From assembly GCA_026936325.1 (NCBI GenBank), contig JAPTHN010000004.1:29443910-29507909 (forward strand): 64,000 bases of DNA, written 5' to 3'. Each line of letters starts with the position of its first letter. The stretch's first letter is position 1. Positions 1 to 12,878 of the stretch are shown piece after piece. The notes beneath the pieces are model-generated. The model was not told the DNA's origin, made no database searches, and saw only the letters and a program-made list of their open reading frames with translations. The position numbers and the translations under genes are program-made. The DNA is from Platynereis dumerilii. Its lineage: Eukaryota > Annelida > Polychaeta > Phyllodocida > Nereididae.

Positions 1-404
1 CTAATGAAAATAGTCTTTATTAAACCTGTCATATCTCGACAGGGACATCTTTGGCGAATTTGATATTTTGGGACATTAAACTTTAAATATTAGTTGAAAT
101 GATAGGCCACATTAGAAAAGTGCGCAAGGGTGCGCACATTGTGAATTTTAAGCAAATAAACTACCAATCAGACAAAGATAGAATCTCATAATTCTTTGTA
201 AAAAATGTTATTTTAACACAACCAACTGACATTTCTGGATACTAACATTGTCTTTGGCTGATACAGATATTTTTACAACCATATTTTATGTTTTAATCTT
301 ACATTTGAAGATAAGCAATCATTACAATCAAAATATATGTTTTTTTTATGATCACTTTTAATAAACACCCAGCAGCACACAGCTACATATATATGTAGAC
401 AGAA

Positions 405-655
405 AGATGATAGATATACTGATAGATTGATAGATTGATAGATAGATAGATAGATAGACAGATAAATAGCTAGATAGATAGCAAGATAGCTAGATAGATA
501 GACAGACAGTTAGATAGATAGATAAGTTGGTTGGTTGCACTTCAGCAAAGCCTCTGGGTGGTTGGTTGGTTAGTTGACTGATTGGGCGATTCATAGATAG
601 ATAGCTAGATAGCTAGATAGATAGCTAGATAGAAAGATATATAGATATAAAACAT
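405..655. repeat. Interrupted GATA/TAGA microsatellite
   Basis: Imperfect GATA tetranucleotides with GCTA and GACA variants. A short stretch with TTGG repeats (about 520-590) divides it into two blocks. Confidence 0.9.
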
Positions 656-669
656 TTCTTATTTCTTAC

Positions 670-2247
670 CAGTGGCGTAGCCAGGGGGGGGCAAGGTGGG
701 GCAATTGCCCCCCCTGTGGCTGCTCTTGCCCCCCCTCTTGCCCCCCCTCTGGCTTTGGAGTAAAATAAAATAAAATTAGCCTGAAATGTCCAGTGCATGA
801 CCTGGTTTTACTATTCTGCTTAGGATGGTCTCCACCAAATAGTGTTTCAAACGCTGACCTAATTATTTAGCGGGCCAAGCGACTGGTGGAGCCGAAAAAT
901 GCAGGGCCTCAAAACACCAACTGAACTCTCCTGAATTTGTCAAATTTATTCAACCATACAGTGAGGCTCTGTAAAATTGCGATGACAATCCCAGCGTCCA
1001 GTGCTTCTTGTGAGCGAATCTTCTCTGTCATGAAGAGGACAAAAACCTTTGTGAAAATTCAATGGCAAATGAGAGGCTCTCAAACCTAAGAGTCATCCAT
1101 ATTGAATGACAAAGGTCAAATTCATTTGATTTTGATGAGTTTGTAGAGATATTTTCAAACAGGATCATGCTTCTTAACTCATATCAGAGACTGATGTTGC
1201 TACATCGAAATTTAGTGTCTCTATTGCAGGCCTCCTAGAACTCCTACTTTTCCTGCCTTTTTTAAGAAATCATCCTACTTTTCCTTTTTGGCCAGTCCTA
1301 CTATTTTAAAATTCAGAAATGGTGAATTTAGTGAAGTGGCAAATCTTGTCTCTTCATAGGACAAAGTTCAAGCTTTGAGTCAGAAATGTCAGGTATTTGA
1401 CTGAAAAAAATCTTAAGGTTCATTGTACATTCCTTCGACAAGGTTTGGGACTTATCTTGAAGGAAAAAATTGTGTACTTTCAATGAAGGCGTCCAAAATG
1501 AAGACAATATCTTGTCCCTTTGTCTTGTTTTTTGGCGAAATGTGACTAAAACAGGCTCCTACATGACCACAATTAATGATCCTAATTTTTTGGCCTAACT
1601 CTAATATATTTTTTTGGAGGGCTGCTAGGAGGCCTGCTATTGTTATTACACTGCTCTGTTCTAATTAAGGATAGAGATAGTTTTTCATTATTCTATATGA
1701 CACTCATTACATTCCTATAATATATTTATGAATAGTTTATAGGCCTAGTCTGATGAAAAATCATCCAATTTTTCTGTTCTAGTGTGATGACATTGCTAAG
1801 ATGATGATTGCTATGTGATGAGCATTATAACTTTTCTGTTTCTTGTTCAAGATTGAAAGACTATTTTCATTGATACCAGAATTCTTGTTTTGATAAAAAT
1901 GTCACTTTTCTGATGTTTTTCTATGGTGTTTTCCTCATCTATGGATCCAATCATCTAGATTCAATATTTAGTGGCATTCAGTCAAGCAAATTTATGCAAG
2001 ATATAATAATAACTTAACATTTAGCAGCAAAATAACTAATGCCTTAAAAAATGATATGTAAATACAGCATATAATTAAATTTCTTGCACTTCATGGTCAA
2101 TTTAACTTGTTTAATGATGATGATAATGACCATTGTGGGAGTCATGTGAATTTTATCCGAAAAATGTCGATAAAGGTCTTGCCCCCCCTCAAGAAGTCCT
2201 GCCCCACCCACTGCCCCACCTGTGGCAGATGTCTGGCTACACCACTG
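670..2247 (+). mobile_element. hAT DNA transposon, internally deleted copy 1
   Basis: A 1,578-bp element starting CAGTGGCGTAGCCAG and ending in the near-inverse CTGGCTACACCACTG. It is flanked by a perfect 8-bp target duplication TTTCTTAC (662-669 and 2248-2255), the hAT signature. At about 973-1110 a relict of the hAT C-terminal dimerisation region can be read (TIPASSASCERIFSVMKR), then a frame change and an ANERLSNLRVIHIE-like piece. The rest is non-coding, so the copy must depend on a transposase encoded elsewhere. The ends are G-rich or C-rich (GGGGGGGCAAG type). It is nearly identical to the copies at 4486 and 7812, which suggests recent activity. Confidence 0.93.
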
Positions 2248-2255
2248 TTTCTTAC

Positions 2256-2934
2256 AATGCTAAACAGAGGAATTGTTGTGATATTTAGCCACTGGAGACC
2301 GTTAGGAGGGTCATTAGATCACTAAAATGTCATTAAGATGGGGTTTTTTGACTAATACTTGTGATTTTTCACATATCGTTATAGTCTCATGAGAGACGCT
2401 GAGTGAACCTTTGATATAGCCGGCCGTGTCCTCTTCCCCTTATAGCTCTATGGTCATACATGTAGCACCTTGACCACTATGCCAAAATAATGATCTTGTC
2501 ACATTATTGTGGCTTTTTAAATTCACTTTCAAATATTTACATGCTAGTCAAGCAAAACTTTTAGTGATAATTGCCTCACCATTTTCTTTGGAGGTGCTCA
2601 TAATTGGTTCGAACCCACAACTTGCTGCAAACTGGCCAAACACTTTAGCCACTAAACCACAACACAACATAATGATTCTCTCGCATATTTGTGTAGTTTT
2701 CATGATGTTTCTCGTCAATAGGAGCATTTTTTCCGCCTTTTACTCTGCAATTGTAGTCTCACAAAAGGTGTACACTCAAGATCATTCTTGCCCCCAGCAG
2801 TGAGCTTTTTGCATATCTTCCAAAAGACTGCTTCTTCGGGACAATTTCCTTGTGTAAGGAGTTATCATTTTCGCCTTTTTACTATTTTTTGCTTGTTCCA
2901 TTTTCAATGCATTCTGCTTGGATAAACAGATAAT
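2256..2934. other. No gene recognised
   Basis: AT-rich sequence between the hAT copy and the GATA repeat. I see no coding exon or named repeat. Confidence 0.5.

Positions 2935-3029
<95 letters not shown>
2935..3029. repeat. GATA microsatellite
   Basis: About 23 near-perfect GATA units. The SIYLSIYLS open frame on the other strand is only a translation of this repeat. Confidence 0.95.
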
Positions 3030-3030
<1 letters not shown>

Positions 3031-3914
3031 CTGGATAGATCTGACCCAGTGGGCATTCTGATATCAGCTGATGTCAGGATAACGTCTGTGACATCACTCT
3101 GACATCCCCCTGACATCAAAATAGGTAAAATTGCGACACGGAATAAAGTAAGGAAGGAGACCAAATGAAAAATTTTGGTGTGATTTATTTCACATTAAAA
3201 ACCCATAGTTTTTTAATTGCAATTAATCAAATTTGAATTTGATATTTGCAATGAATTTGAACAGGTGGCCCAATGGATACACATGAAATCAATATGTACA
3301 ATGATAGAAACTTGAAATAACTCATCTGCTTTTAAACAGGTTAGCAGGTAGACCAAGGAAATGAGAACTCAAAATGAAGAATAGCAATCCTGAGGGAAAA
3401 AGCATCATGAGCAATGCAGAAAAAAAAAGAGAAAAAAGTTGCATTCCTTGGCTCAACAAGCTCAAAGGCAGAGGACGATACCAAATAAGCAAAGAAAATA
3501 AGCAGATAATTGCAGCACTTTGCTTTGCCTAAAGGAACACTTTTTGGATCTTTTTTTGTGAGTTAAACGCTCAGATCCTGTCTGTGTGTATAACTTCAGA
3601 AGCACAACAAGGCAACAAAGAAGAGGGGAGAGTTGAATGGAAACTGAGTTTGTATAGAACTGGCATGAAGAGTTCTTTTCTTCGAGATAATTCATATCCT
3701 GGTAAAAATTCCCAAATTGTACGCAATGTTATGAACGTACAGTTTAATGCACCTAAAAGCTTGAAATAATTTTTGCTGTTGGACGACTTCACTTGTTGTT
3801 GAGTACCACAGTTTGGTTTGTGATTGTTAAATGCCAAACTCAAGGATGATCCCAAACCAGCCTCAGCATGATGTCATGCTCTCAGTCAATGAGGCAAATT
3901 TGAAGGATATACTA

Positions 3915-4467
3915 AACAGTTCAACAAAAATAAGTCCCCCTTTACGAAAATGTGAATATCTCAAAGACTTCTTCTCCGATTTCTGTGAAAATAGGCCAGT
4001 TTGTAGGCTTGCATATCGACAGTGTGCAAGTATCCCTTTTTTCCAAAATTGAAGTTATGGCTTTTCCACAAAAAAATGCACACAAAGGTGTTTAAACGCC
4101 ACTCAAATTATTTGTTAAATATATTGCCTTCCATGAACCTAAATTGTAAAATTGTTACAAAAGAAGTCCTTAGTTATCTTCTAAATACGATTGAAACAAA
4201 TTTTATCCAGACACATGATGCAGTTTAGCTGGTGGCTCCCTTGCGTGATGAAATTGTTCATATCCATTGGAAAAGCCATAGATTTTTGAAAAAAGTGGTA
4301 GGCTCTCTCGAAGGCTGCTGGCTCAGCCAGGAATAATGCCACTGAGCTATAATTACTGAGCTATAAATACACACTTGTAAGGTTGATGTGCAGGGCTATA
4401 ATTCAGCCAACTGTCATAAAAATCAGCCAAGTTTATCCAAAGGGGGACTTATTTTTGTTGAACTGTT
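3915..4467. mobile_element. TA-flanked MITE (copy R1)
   Basis: A 553-bp element with 28-bp inverted ends beginning AACAGTTCAACAAAAATAAG. TA dinucleotides flank it at 3913-3914 and 4468-4469, as in Tc1/mariner-type insertions. Partial relatives lie at 33781-34275 and 56762-57233. It has no coding potential. Confidence 0.8.
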
Positions 4468-4485
4468 TATAACAGGACTATCTGA

Positions 4486-6062
4486 CAGTGGTGTAGCCAG
4501 ACATCTGCCACAGGTGGGGCAGTGGGTGGGGCAGGACTTCTTGAGGGGGGGCAAGACCTTTATCGACATTTTTCGGATAAAATTCACATGACTCCCACAA
4601 TGGTCATTATCATCATCATTAAACAAGTTAAATTGACCATGAAGTGCAAGAAATTTAATTATATGCTGTATTTACATATCATTTTTTAAGGCATTAGTTA
4701 TTTTGCTGCTAAATGTTAAGTTATTATTATATCTTGCATAAATTTGCTTGACTGAATGCCACTAAATATTGAATCTAGATGATTGGATCCATAGATGAGG
4801 AAAACACCATAGAAAAACATCAGAAAAGTGACATTTTTATCAAAACAAGAATTCTGGTATCAATGAAAATAGTCTTTCAATCTTGAACAAGAAACAGAAA
4901 AGTTACAATGCTCATCATATAGCAATCATCATCTTAGCAATGTTATCACATTAGAACAGAAAAATTGCATGATTTTTCATCAGACTAGGCCTATAAACTA
5001 TTCATAAATATATTATAGGAATGTAATGAGTGTCATATAGAATAATGAAAAACTATCTCTATCCTTAATTAGAACAGAGCAGTGTAATAACAATAGCAGG
5101 CCTCCTAGCAGCCCTCCAAAAAAATATATTAGAGTTAGGCCAAAAAATTAGGATCATTAATTGTGGTCATGTAGGAGCCTGTTTTAGTCACATTTCGCCA
5201 AAAAACAAGACAAAGGGACAAGATATTGTCTTCATTTTGGACGCCTTCATTGAAAGTACACAATTTTTTCCTTCAAGATAAGTCCCAAACCTTGTCGAAG
5301 GAATGTACAATGAGCCTTAAGATTTTTTTCAGTCAAATACCTGACATTTCTGACTCAAAGCTTGAACTTTGTCCTATGAAGAGACAAGATTTGCCACTTC
5401 ACTAAATTCACCATTTCTGAATTTTAAAATAGTAGGACTGGCCAAAAAGGAAAAGTAGGATGATTTCTAAAAAAGGCAGGAAAAGTAGGAGTTCTAGGAG
5501 GCCTGCAATAGAGACACTAAATTTCGATGTAGCAACATCAGTCTCTGATATGAGTTAAGAAGCATGATCCTGTTTGAAAATATCTCTACAAACTCATCAA
5601 AATCAAATGAATTTGACCTTTGTCATTCAATATGGATGACTCTTAGGTTTGAGAGCCTCTCATTTGCCATTGAATTTTCACAAAGGTTTTTGTCCTCTTC
5701 ATGACAGAGAAGATTCGCTCACAAGAAGCACTGGACGCTGGGATTGTCATTGCAATTTTACAGAGCCTCACTGTATGGTTGAATAAATTTGACAAATTCA
5801 GGAGAGTTCAGTTGGTGTTTTGAGGCCCTGCATTTTTCGGCTCCACCAGTCGCTTGGCCCGCTAAATAATTAGGTCAGCGTTTGAAACACTATTTGGTTG
5901 AGGCCATCCTAAGCAGAATAGTAAAACCAGGTCATGCACTGGACATTTCAGGCTAATTTTATTTTATTTTACTCCAAAGCCAGAGGGGGGGCAAGAGGGG
6001 GGGCAAGAGCAGCCACAGGGGGGGCAATTGCCCCACCTTGCCCCCCCCTGGCTACGCCACTG
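4486..6062 (-). mobile_element. hAT DNA transposon, internally deleted copy 2
   Basis: A reverse-orientation 1,577-bp copy of the element at 670. It starts CAGTGGTGTAGCCAG and ends CTGGCTACGCCACTG. The 8-bp target duplication CTATCTGA is perfect (4478-4485 and 6063-6070). It carries the same decayed hAT C-terminal relict on the minus strand, near 5625-5765. It inserted 18 bp beyond the end of the MITE at 3915-4467. Confidence 0.93.
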
Positions 6063-6070
6063 CTATCTGA

Positions 6071-7566
6071 TGGATAATGGTAAAACTGAACGAAATTAGT
6101 AAAGCCATAATTGGCATGAAGAAATAAATCTACTAATTTGTACATTTTCATGAGAGATCAAATCCCAGTACGACTCTCTCTCTCTCTTTCATGCAGCTAA
6201 AATTAGGCTTGTGTTAGCTTTTTTAACAATAACACACAAATCTCTGTATCTTCTACACTATAATTTAGTTGCAAAACATGTGGTCGTAATAACATACCAT
6301 GTAACTTCATGTTATAGGTTGCATTGAAAATATTACACTTCTAAAACATTTATCTTTTAAAACTGACATCTCCTTGTTGAATTTGAGGAATTAGAAGTTT
6401 TTCTTGTAATTTGAGCTGAGAACTATTAAACCTATAGCCAACCTGATTGTTATCTGAGGATATTTAATAGGCCCAAGCCTCAGCTTTGTATGGGTTATAA
6501 TGCCTCAACAATGCACAACATATATGCCCTGCTGAGGGTGGCCATTATGGAATAATACCAACTCAATTTTAGTGTGATAAATGGATTTGTATATCATGGC
6601 ACACTAAGCACACTCATTTTTCATGTGAAAGTGTACAATGAGGTTTATGTATGAGTCTATGAGATATGTATTTGTCCATTTGATGCAATGATATCAGATC
6701 TGCCACATGAATACTGAACTTACTGGTATAGTATCCAGTATTTTGTGATGCTCAGATATGTGGTCCGGACCAGTGCAGACCCATTTCGAGTCATATCCAA
6801 TTTACGCTGGGTGACACCGGCCTTCAACAGCTGCGATCCAGACCATTTTGGTGGTTAGTTTATCGGATTATCATAATGCGACTCGGTGTGGATATGTATA
6901 CATCATCATCTGGCATTTTTGATATCAGGCTGCATATTGTGCCTGAGAACCACATATCTGCCCAAGACTCCATATATCGACCCAACGGTATGGAATTGCC
7001 TGTATCACACGGGGAAGATATGGACTTTATTGACCCTACGATGGTATATATTTATACTGAGTGTGTAAAAAAAACATAATACATCTGATCGACACTCATT
7101 GCTGACTTTAACTCTCACATTTTCAATAACAAAGATGTTGAGAATAACATTATGTTTTATTGGCATCAGCATTTCGGCAACCCATGCTGTGCTCACTGAG
7201 AAGCTTGTGCCCTGAAGTTCAAATTTCTTTGTGATACATGAAATAAGTTGGAATTTATGGCCCATAAAAATCTATTCGTTTTTGCGCTGAGAGCTCTTGA
7301 CATGACATTACTCGAATAAACAGCATTTGTCAATTCACAATGTACTCTGACATAACTCTCCTAAATGTTAAGGTTGTAACTTGTAAGTGATCAATGCCTT
7401 GCAATTCTTTTGTGAAGGATTTCAGGGTTGGGTTTCATCTGAAAACGAATTGTTAAAAAATCTGTTAAATCTGACTCAATTGTCTAATTTACTTACTGGT
7501 CAGCTTGACCAAAAATACTGTTAAATTTCTATAGATTAACAAAGATTCATAGCAGTGAATAGCTTT
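6071..7566. other. No gene recognised
   Basis: Sequence of ordinary base composition with a short CT run near 6175-6190. Open frames of 60-86 codons near 6.9-7.3 kb overlap on both strands and lack splice context or recognisable motifs. I see nothing else I can support. Confidence 0.5.
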
Positions 7567-9327
7567 TACAGCGAAACACTTTGATATAGAATTGAAGTGG
7601 ACTGTGGCACTGTGAAAATGGCACTTTGTGACTCGTGATAGCCGATGAAGTGTCATCTTCTCTACTTTGAACATGGGAAACATAGAGGCTGTTTGATTAG
7701 TCATGATCAAGAGTAAGCCATTTGACTTCTCATAACAAATTTTAGAGTGGAAATCAGATGCATATGTAATCCTTTCGTTTGGCTGTCACCAACAAATGGA
7801 ATAAGTCTCCTCAGTGGCGTAGCCAGGGGGGGGCAAGGTGGGGCAATTGCCCCCCCCTGTGGCTGCTCTTGCCCCCCCTCTTGCCCCCCCTCTGGCTTTG
7901 GAGTAAAATAAAATAAAATTAGCCTGAAATGTCCAGTGCATGACCTGGTTTTACTATTCTGCTTAGGATGGCCTCAACCAAATAGTGTTTCAAACGCTGA
8001 CCTAATTATTTAGCGGGCCAAGCGACTGGTGGAGCCGAAAAATGCAGGGCCTCAAAACACCAACTGAACTCTCCTGAATTTGTCAAATTTATTCAACCAT
8101 ACAGTGAGGCTCTGTAAAATTGCAATGACAATCCCAGCGTCCAGTGCTTCTTGTGAGCGAATCTTCTCTGTCATGAAGAGGACAAAAACCTTTGTGAAAA
8201 TTCAATGGCAAATGAGAGGCTCTCAAACCTAAGAGTCATCCATATTGAATGACAAAGGTCAAATTCATTTGATTTTGATGAGTTTGTAGAGATATTTTCA
8301 AACAGGATCATGCTTCTTAACTCATATCAGAGACTGATGTTGCTACATCGAAATTTAGTGTCTCTATTGCAGGCCTCCTAGAACTCCTACTTTTCCTGCC
8401 TTTTTTAAGAAATCATCCTACTTTTCCTTTTTGGCCAGTCCTACTATTTTAAAATTCAGAAATGGTGAATTTAGTGAAGTGGCAAATCTTGTCTCTTCAT
8501 AGGACAAAGTTCAAGCTTTGAGTCAGAAATGTCAGGTATTTGACTGAAAAAAATCTTAAGGTTCATTGTACATTCCTTCGACAAGGTTTGGGACTTATCT
8601 TGAAGGAAAAAATTGTGTACTTTCAATGAAGGCGTCCAAAATGAAGACAATATCTTGTCCCTTTGTCTTGTTTTTTGGCGAAATGTGACTAAAACAGGCT
8701 CCTACATGACCACAATTAATGATCCTAATTTTTTGGCCTAACTCTAATATTTTTTTTTGGAGGGCTGCTAGGAGGCCTGCTATTGTTATTACACTGCTCT
8801 GTTCTAATTAAGGATAGAGATAGTTTTTCATTATTCTATATGACACTCATTACATTCCTATAATATATTTATGAATAGTTTATAGGCCTAGTCTGATGAA
8901 AAATCATCCAATTTTTCTGTTCTAGTGTGATGACATTGCTAAGATGATGATTGCTATGTGATGAGCATTATAACTTTTCTGTTTCTTGTTCAAGATTGAA
9001 AGACTATTTTCATTGATACCAGAATTCTTGTTTTGATAAAAATGTCACTTTTCTGATGTTTTTCTATGGTGTTTTCCTCATCTATGGATCCAATCATCTA
9101 GATTCAATATTTAGTGGCATTCAGTCAAGCAAATTTATGCAAGATATAATAATAACTTAACATTTAGCAGCAAAATAACTAATGCCTTAAAAAATGATAT
9201 GTAAATACAGCATATAATTAAATTTCTTGCACTTCATGGTCAATTTAACTTGTTTAATGATGATGATAATGACCATTGTGGGAGTCATGTGAATTTTATC
9301 CGAAAAATGTCGATAAAGGTCTTGCCC

Positions 9328-12087
9328 TAGACCTGTTCAGAATATGCTTTTGACCTAAATTCATAGCCTACTGCACTGATTCCCATGCTTTTAGGTCTGA
9401 GAAAGCCAAAAATCACAACCATTTTGATCTGTGACCATGGGAACCTTTGCCTCAAGAGCCCTGAAGTTATGATGTTGATTTCCGTCAAAAACGCCAAAAA
9501 TTGTAGGAGTGGGGTAATGGTTTTTCTTGTCTAACTCCTCAGGAAATAAAGATACAAGAATCACACTTGCACCATGTGAAAGATAATCAAATTGCCTTTC
9601 AAATGGTATCAAAAATATAAATTTTTATTATAAATAAGGTACGTTTTTGGTGAAGAAAACATACAAATTTGTGTTTCGTAGGTAAAAAAATGAACAATTT
9701 AAGTGTTTTTGAACCACCTGAGTGCAGTTATCACATCTAAAATTACAATCTAAGACACTGCAACACTTGTCTGGAACAAAACAGCATTTTATACATCAAC
9801 AGCAGGAGAGTGAAAATATAGCAACACCATAACACATGCTTAGTCTCGACAATACAGGAAGTTTTGATATTTTATACATGTTTTCTACAGTCACTGGCAA
9901 GTCCAAGTGTGTGAACATATTATACAAAACAAAGCATGAAGTAAATTTCCAAACACAATGGAATCCAAATTTACCAGTGTTTCAACACTTATATCCTAGG
10001 CACACTGCATAACATACGTGCCTACAGTTAAGAATTGACAAAAACAACAGATTCAAGGTTATACGTGTAGGAAAACACAGTATATGCAAAGTTGCAGATG
10101 ATTTTGGCTGAAATTGGAGTCAAAATAATGACTGATTTGGTAACAGATATAACCGTACTTCATGAGGTGAGAGATAACCATACCTGAGGAAATATCTCAC
10201 CTCCTGAAGTATGGTTATCACTGTTACCAAATCAGTCATATTTGACTTATTATTTTGACTCCACTTTCAGGCAAAATCATATGCAACTTTGCACATACTG
10301 TGTTTTTTCAATAACCTTTAATTTGTTGTTTTCCGTCAATTTTTAACTGGCTGACTGCTCCAAGCAATGTCAACATTCAGAACATCCAATGGTATGAAGT
10401 GAGACTCTGTCCAACCAGATAGGGGAATAAGTTTCAATGAATGGCAATGTAGATTTGCCTCTTCAAAAAATGTCTTGTTTCTCTGTTCTCATTAATCAGC
10501 AGACTATCTTTTCCGTCATGAACTGTTCATATAGGCATGTCCACACCACAAACAAATGATAATCTAAATGAAAGAATTATTTTATGAATGTTACTTTTTA
10601 AATTGCACAGGTATATATTTTAATTTTGTTGTTAGACCATTCTTTATATATTCTTAATAGTTTTAAATCTCTGTCTTCCTTTTACACAGGGCAATATTGT
10701 AAAACAATAATTTTGGATTGAATGTTTTACCCTGAATAAATGTGTTTTATAAATAAATCTCTCTGTGAAGTTAGGCATTTTTTCAAACAAACAAACCCGT
10801 TTTGCCACTCATCGAATTCATATTGGACACTGCTCCCTGATCTGGTTGGTCCAGCGTTTTAGAACTTGATGTTCTATACACTGGACATCAACATGCTTTG
10901 TCATTCAGTTGAAAATTGGACAGAAATGTCATTTTCAAAGTGATTTTACACTCAGTCAAGGTAGGAATAGTGTGGCTGAGTGTGGCATCAAAATGGTGGC
11001 CAATTTTAACTGTAATGACCAAAAAATCAGGACCAGCAAAATCAATTGCTTCCGGTTGTTGAAACATGGAATTCGACAACTTCAAAAAATTGAGGCTGAC
11101 GATCATGATTCTTGAACGCATGTGTTATGTTTCCTCTTAATGACAGTTTTTCAAGAAATTGCAGCATAAAAACTAAATGCTAGAAAAAGTTACAGATGTA
11201 AACAATTCCTTAATTTCTATGCTTGCAGAATGTAGATGTGTCATGCCTACTATCATCCTGTAGCATTATGTCATTGCTAAATATTGACACAGTTGTGCTT
11301 GTATGTGTAGGCTTACTTTAATACTTTTGTGTTGTGGGTAGTGTCTAGTGTGTACTTATTGTGGTTTTGCTGCACATGGATATATGTCTTTCAATGTAAT
11401 TGATGCTTTGGATTGTCAATAAGTGTTGTAGGATTGGTAAATATGGACTCTGTTGTACTTGGAGATGTACTTCATGCTTTGTTTTGTATATGTAAGTTAT
11501 AGTGTTCATGGACTTGGACTTGCTAGTGTTCGATTGATAAAACAAAATAATTCCCTGCATTGTAGATACTAAGCATGTGTTGTAGCGTTGCTATATTTTC
11601 ATTATCTCGTGCTGTTGATTTACATGATGCTCGTATGATCCCAACAAATTATTCAGTGTCTTACATTGCCAATTTAAGTGTGAAAACTGCATTCGAGGGG
11701 TTCAAAAACACTTAAATTGTTCATTTTTTTTGTCTACGAAACACAAATTTGTATGTTTTCTTCTCTGGAAAAGTACCTTCTTTATAATAGAAATTTATAT
11801 TTTTCATACCATTTGAAAGGCAATTTGATTATCTTTCACATGGTGCAAGTGTGATTCTTGTATCTTTATTTCCTGAGGAGTTAGACAAGAAAAACCATTA
11901 CCCCACTCCTACAATTTTAGGCGTTTTTGACGGAAATCAACATCATAACTTCAGGGCTTTTGAGGCAAATGTTCCCATGGTCACAGATCAAAATGGTTGT
12001 GATTTTTGGCTTTCTCAGACCTAAAAGCATGGGAATCAGTGCAGTAGGCTATGAATTTTGGTCAAAAGCATATTCTGAACAGGTCTA
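9328..12087. mobile_element. Long-terminal-inverted-repeat (MULE- or fold-back-like) DNA element nested in hAT copy 3
   Basis: A 2,760-bp element with inverted arms that pair well for about 390 bp (from TAGACCTGTTCAGAATATGC inward) and more loosely for about 650-800 bp. The target GTCTTGCCC is duplicated at 9319-9327 and 12088-12096; allowing for end ambiguity the duplication is 7-9 bp. The uninterrupted target is seen in hAT copy 1. Nine bases plus long inverted ends fits Mutator-like elements, but no transposase is present, so the superfamily is inferred. A smaller palindromic MITE sits inside. Confidence 0.8.
10055..10318. mobile_element. Palindromic MITE inside the long-TIR element
   Basis: Two arms of about 120 bp are reverse complements (GGTTATACGTG... 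and ...CAATAACC) around a short centre near 10180-10195. It can fold along nearly its full length. No coding capacity. Confidence 0.75.
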
Positions 12088-12878
12088 GTCTTGCCCCCCC
12101 TCAAGAAGTCCTGCCCCACCCACTGCCCCACCTGTGGCAGATGTCTGGCTACACCACTGAGTCTCCTTCAATCAAAGTAACATTGAAAGTGTTGGGTTTG
12201 ATCACAGGCGGAATGATCACAATGGCTTAGCAGTTCTAGAGATAGAGAGGAAGGTGCATGGTTCAAGTGCCACCTGGTGGAGTGCAAATATAGAAAATTG
12301 ATTAAAATTGCTCAAGGAGCAGCCTTTCACAACATTCGTGTAGGTTCTGTGAGATAATAGTCTCTCAGCTACACTTAGAGATGATTTTCACCCACTACAC
12401 TGCATTTAGACTCGCATTAAACCTTTTTTGGCCAATCTTACCTATGTGTGCACCCATATCAGCATACATCACAAGGGAATTCCCTTTGACAGCCAATCAG
12501 AATTTAGGAGACCACAGAGCCATCTCTTGATTAAACTGGAACCTCAGTCTGCCCTTTGGTGAGCATACTATAGCCTGTTTCCCAGCCACCACAAAACAGG
12601 CCTGGTGGCCATGGGATATCCCAAGAATACTATTTATTGCAACTTCCGCAAATATGACCGCACACGACGACTGTCATTTTCCCATAGGGGGAGCTTGAAC
12701 AATACACCTTGGTATAATATAACAGAATAAGGGCAAAACATGTGATCACTGCCTGTGGTTTGATCATGACAAATCATCAGCATGATGACACAAGAAGTGC
12801 CATTTTCACAGTGCAAGAGTCCACTTTAATTCTATATTGAAATGTTTCGTTGTAATGTGATACTAATTCTCTTTACAG

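Larger units (their letters stand above)
7812..12159 (+). mobile_element. hAT DNA transposon copy 3, carrying a nested insertion
   Basis: Same family and orientation as copy 1. The perfect 8-bp target duplication AGTCTCCT lies at 7804-7811 and 12160-12167. Subtracting the nested element 9328-12087 and its 9-bp duplication leaves 1,579 bp, the size of the other copies. The decayed hAT C-terminal relict is again visible near 8110-8250. Confidence 0.93.
7569..12852. mobile_element. TA-flanked MITE C, split by a nested hAT
   Basis: The left end is CAGCGAAACACTTTGATATA and the right end is its imperfect inverse. TA flanks both (7567-7568 and 12853-12854). Without the hAT inserted at 7812-12159 it is about 930 bp. 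The termini match those of the 3.6-kb elements at 42599 and 51420, so it belongs to the same Tc1/mariner-like end family. Subterminal CACTGTGAAAATGGCACTT motifs recur in partial copies at 13820-14150 and 15065-15400. Its right tip abuts the first visible exon of the Ig gene and contains an ATG (12842) in frame with that exon. Confidence 0.7.

Noticed and set aside
2904-3164. SIYLSIYLS-type open frame (also at 17282 and 50110)
   Set aside because: Pure translation of GATA/TATC microsatellites.
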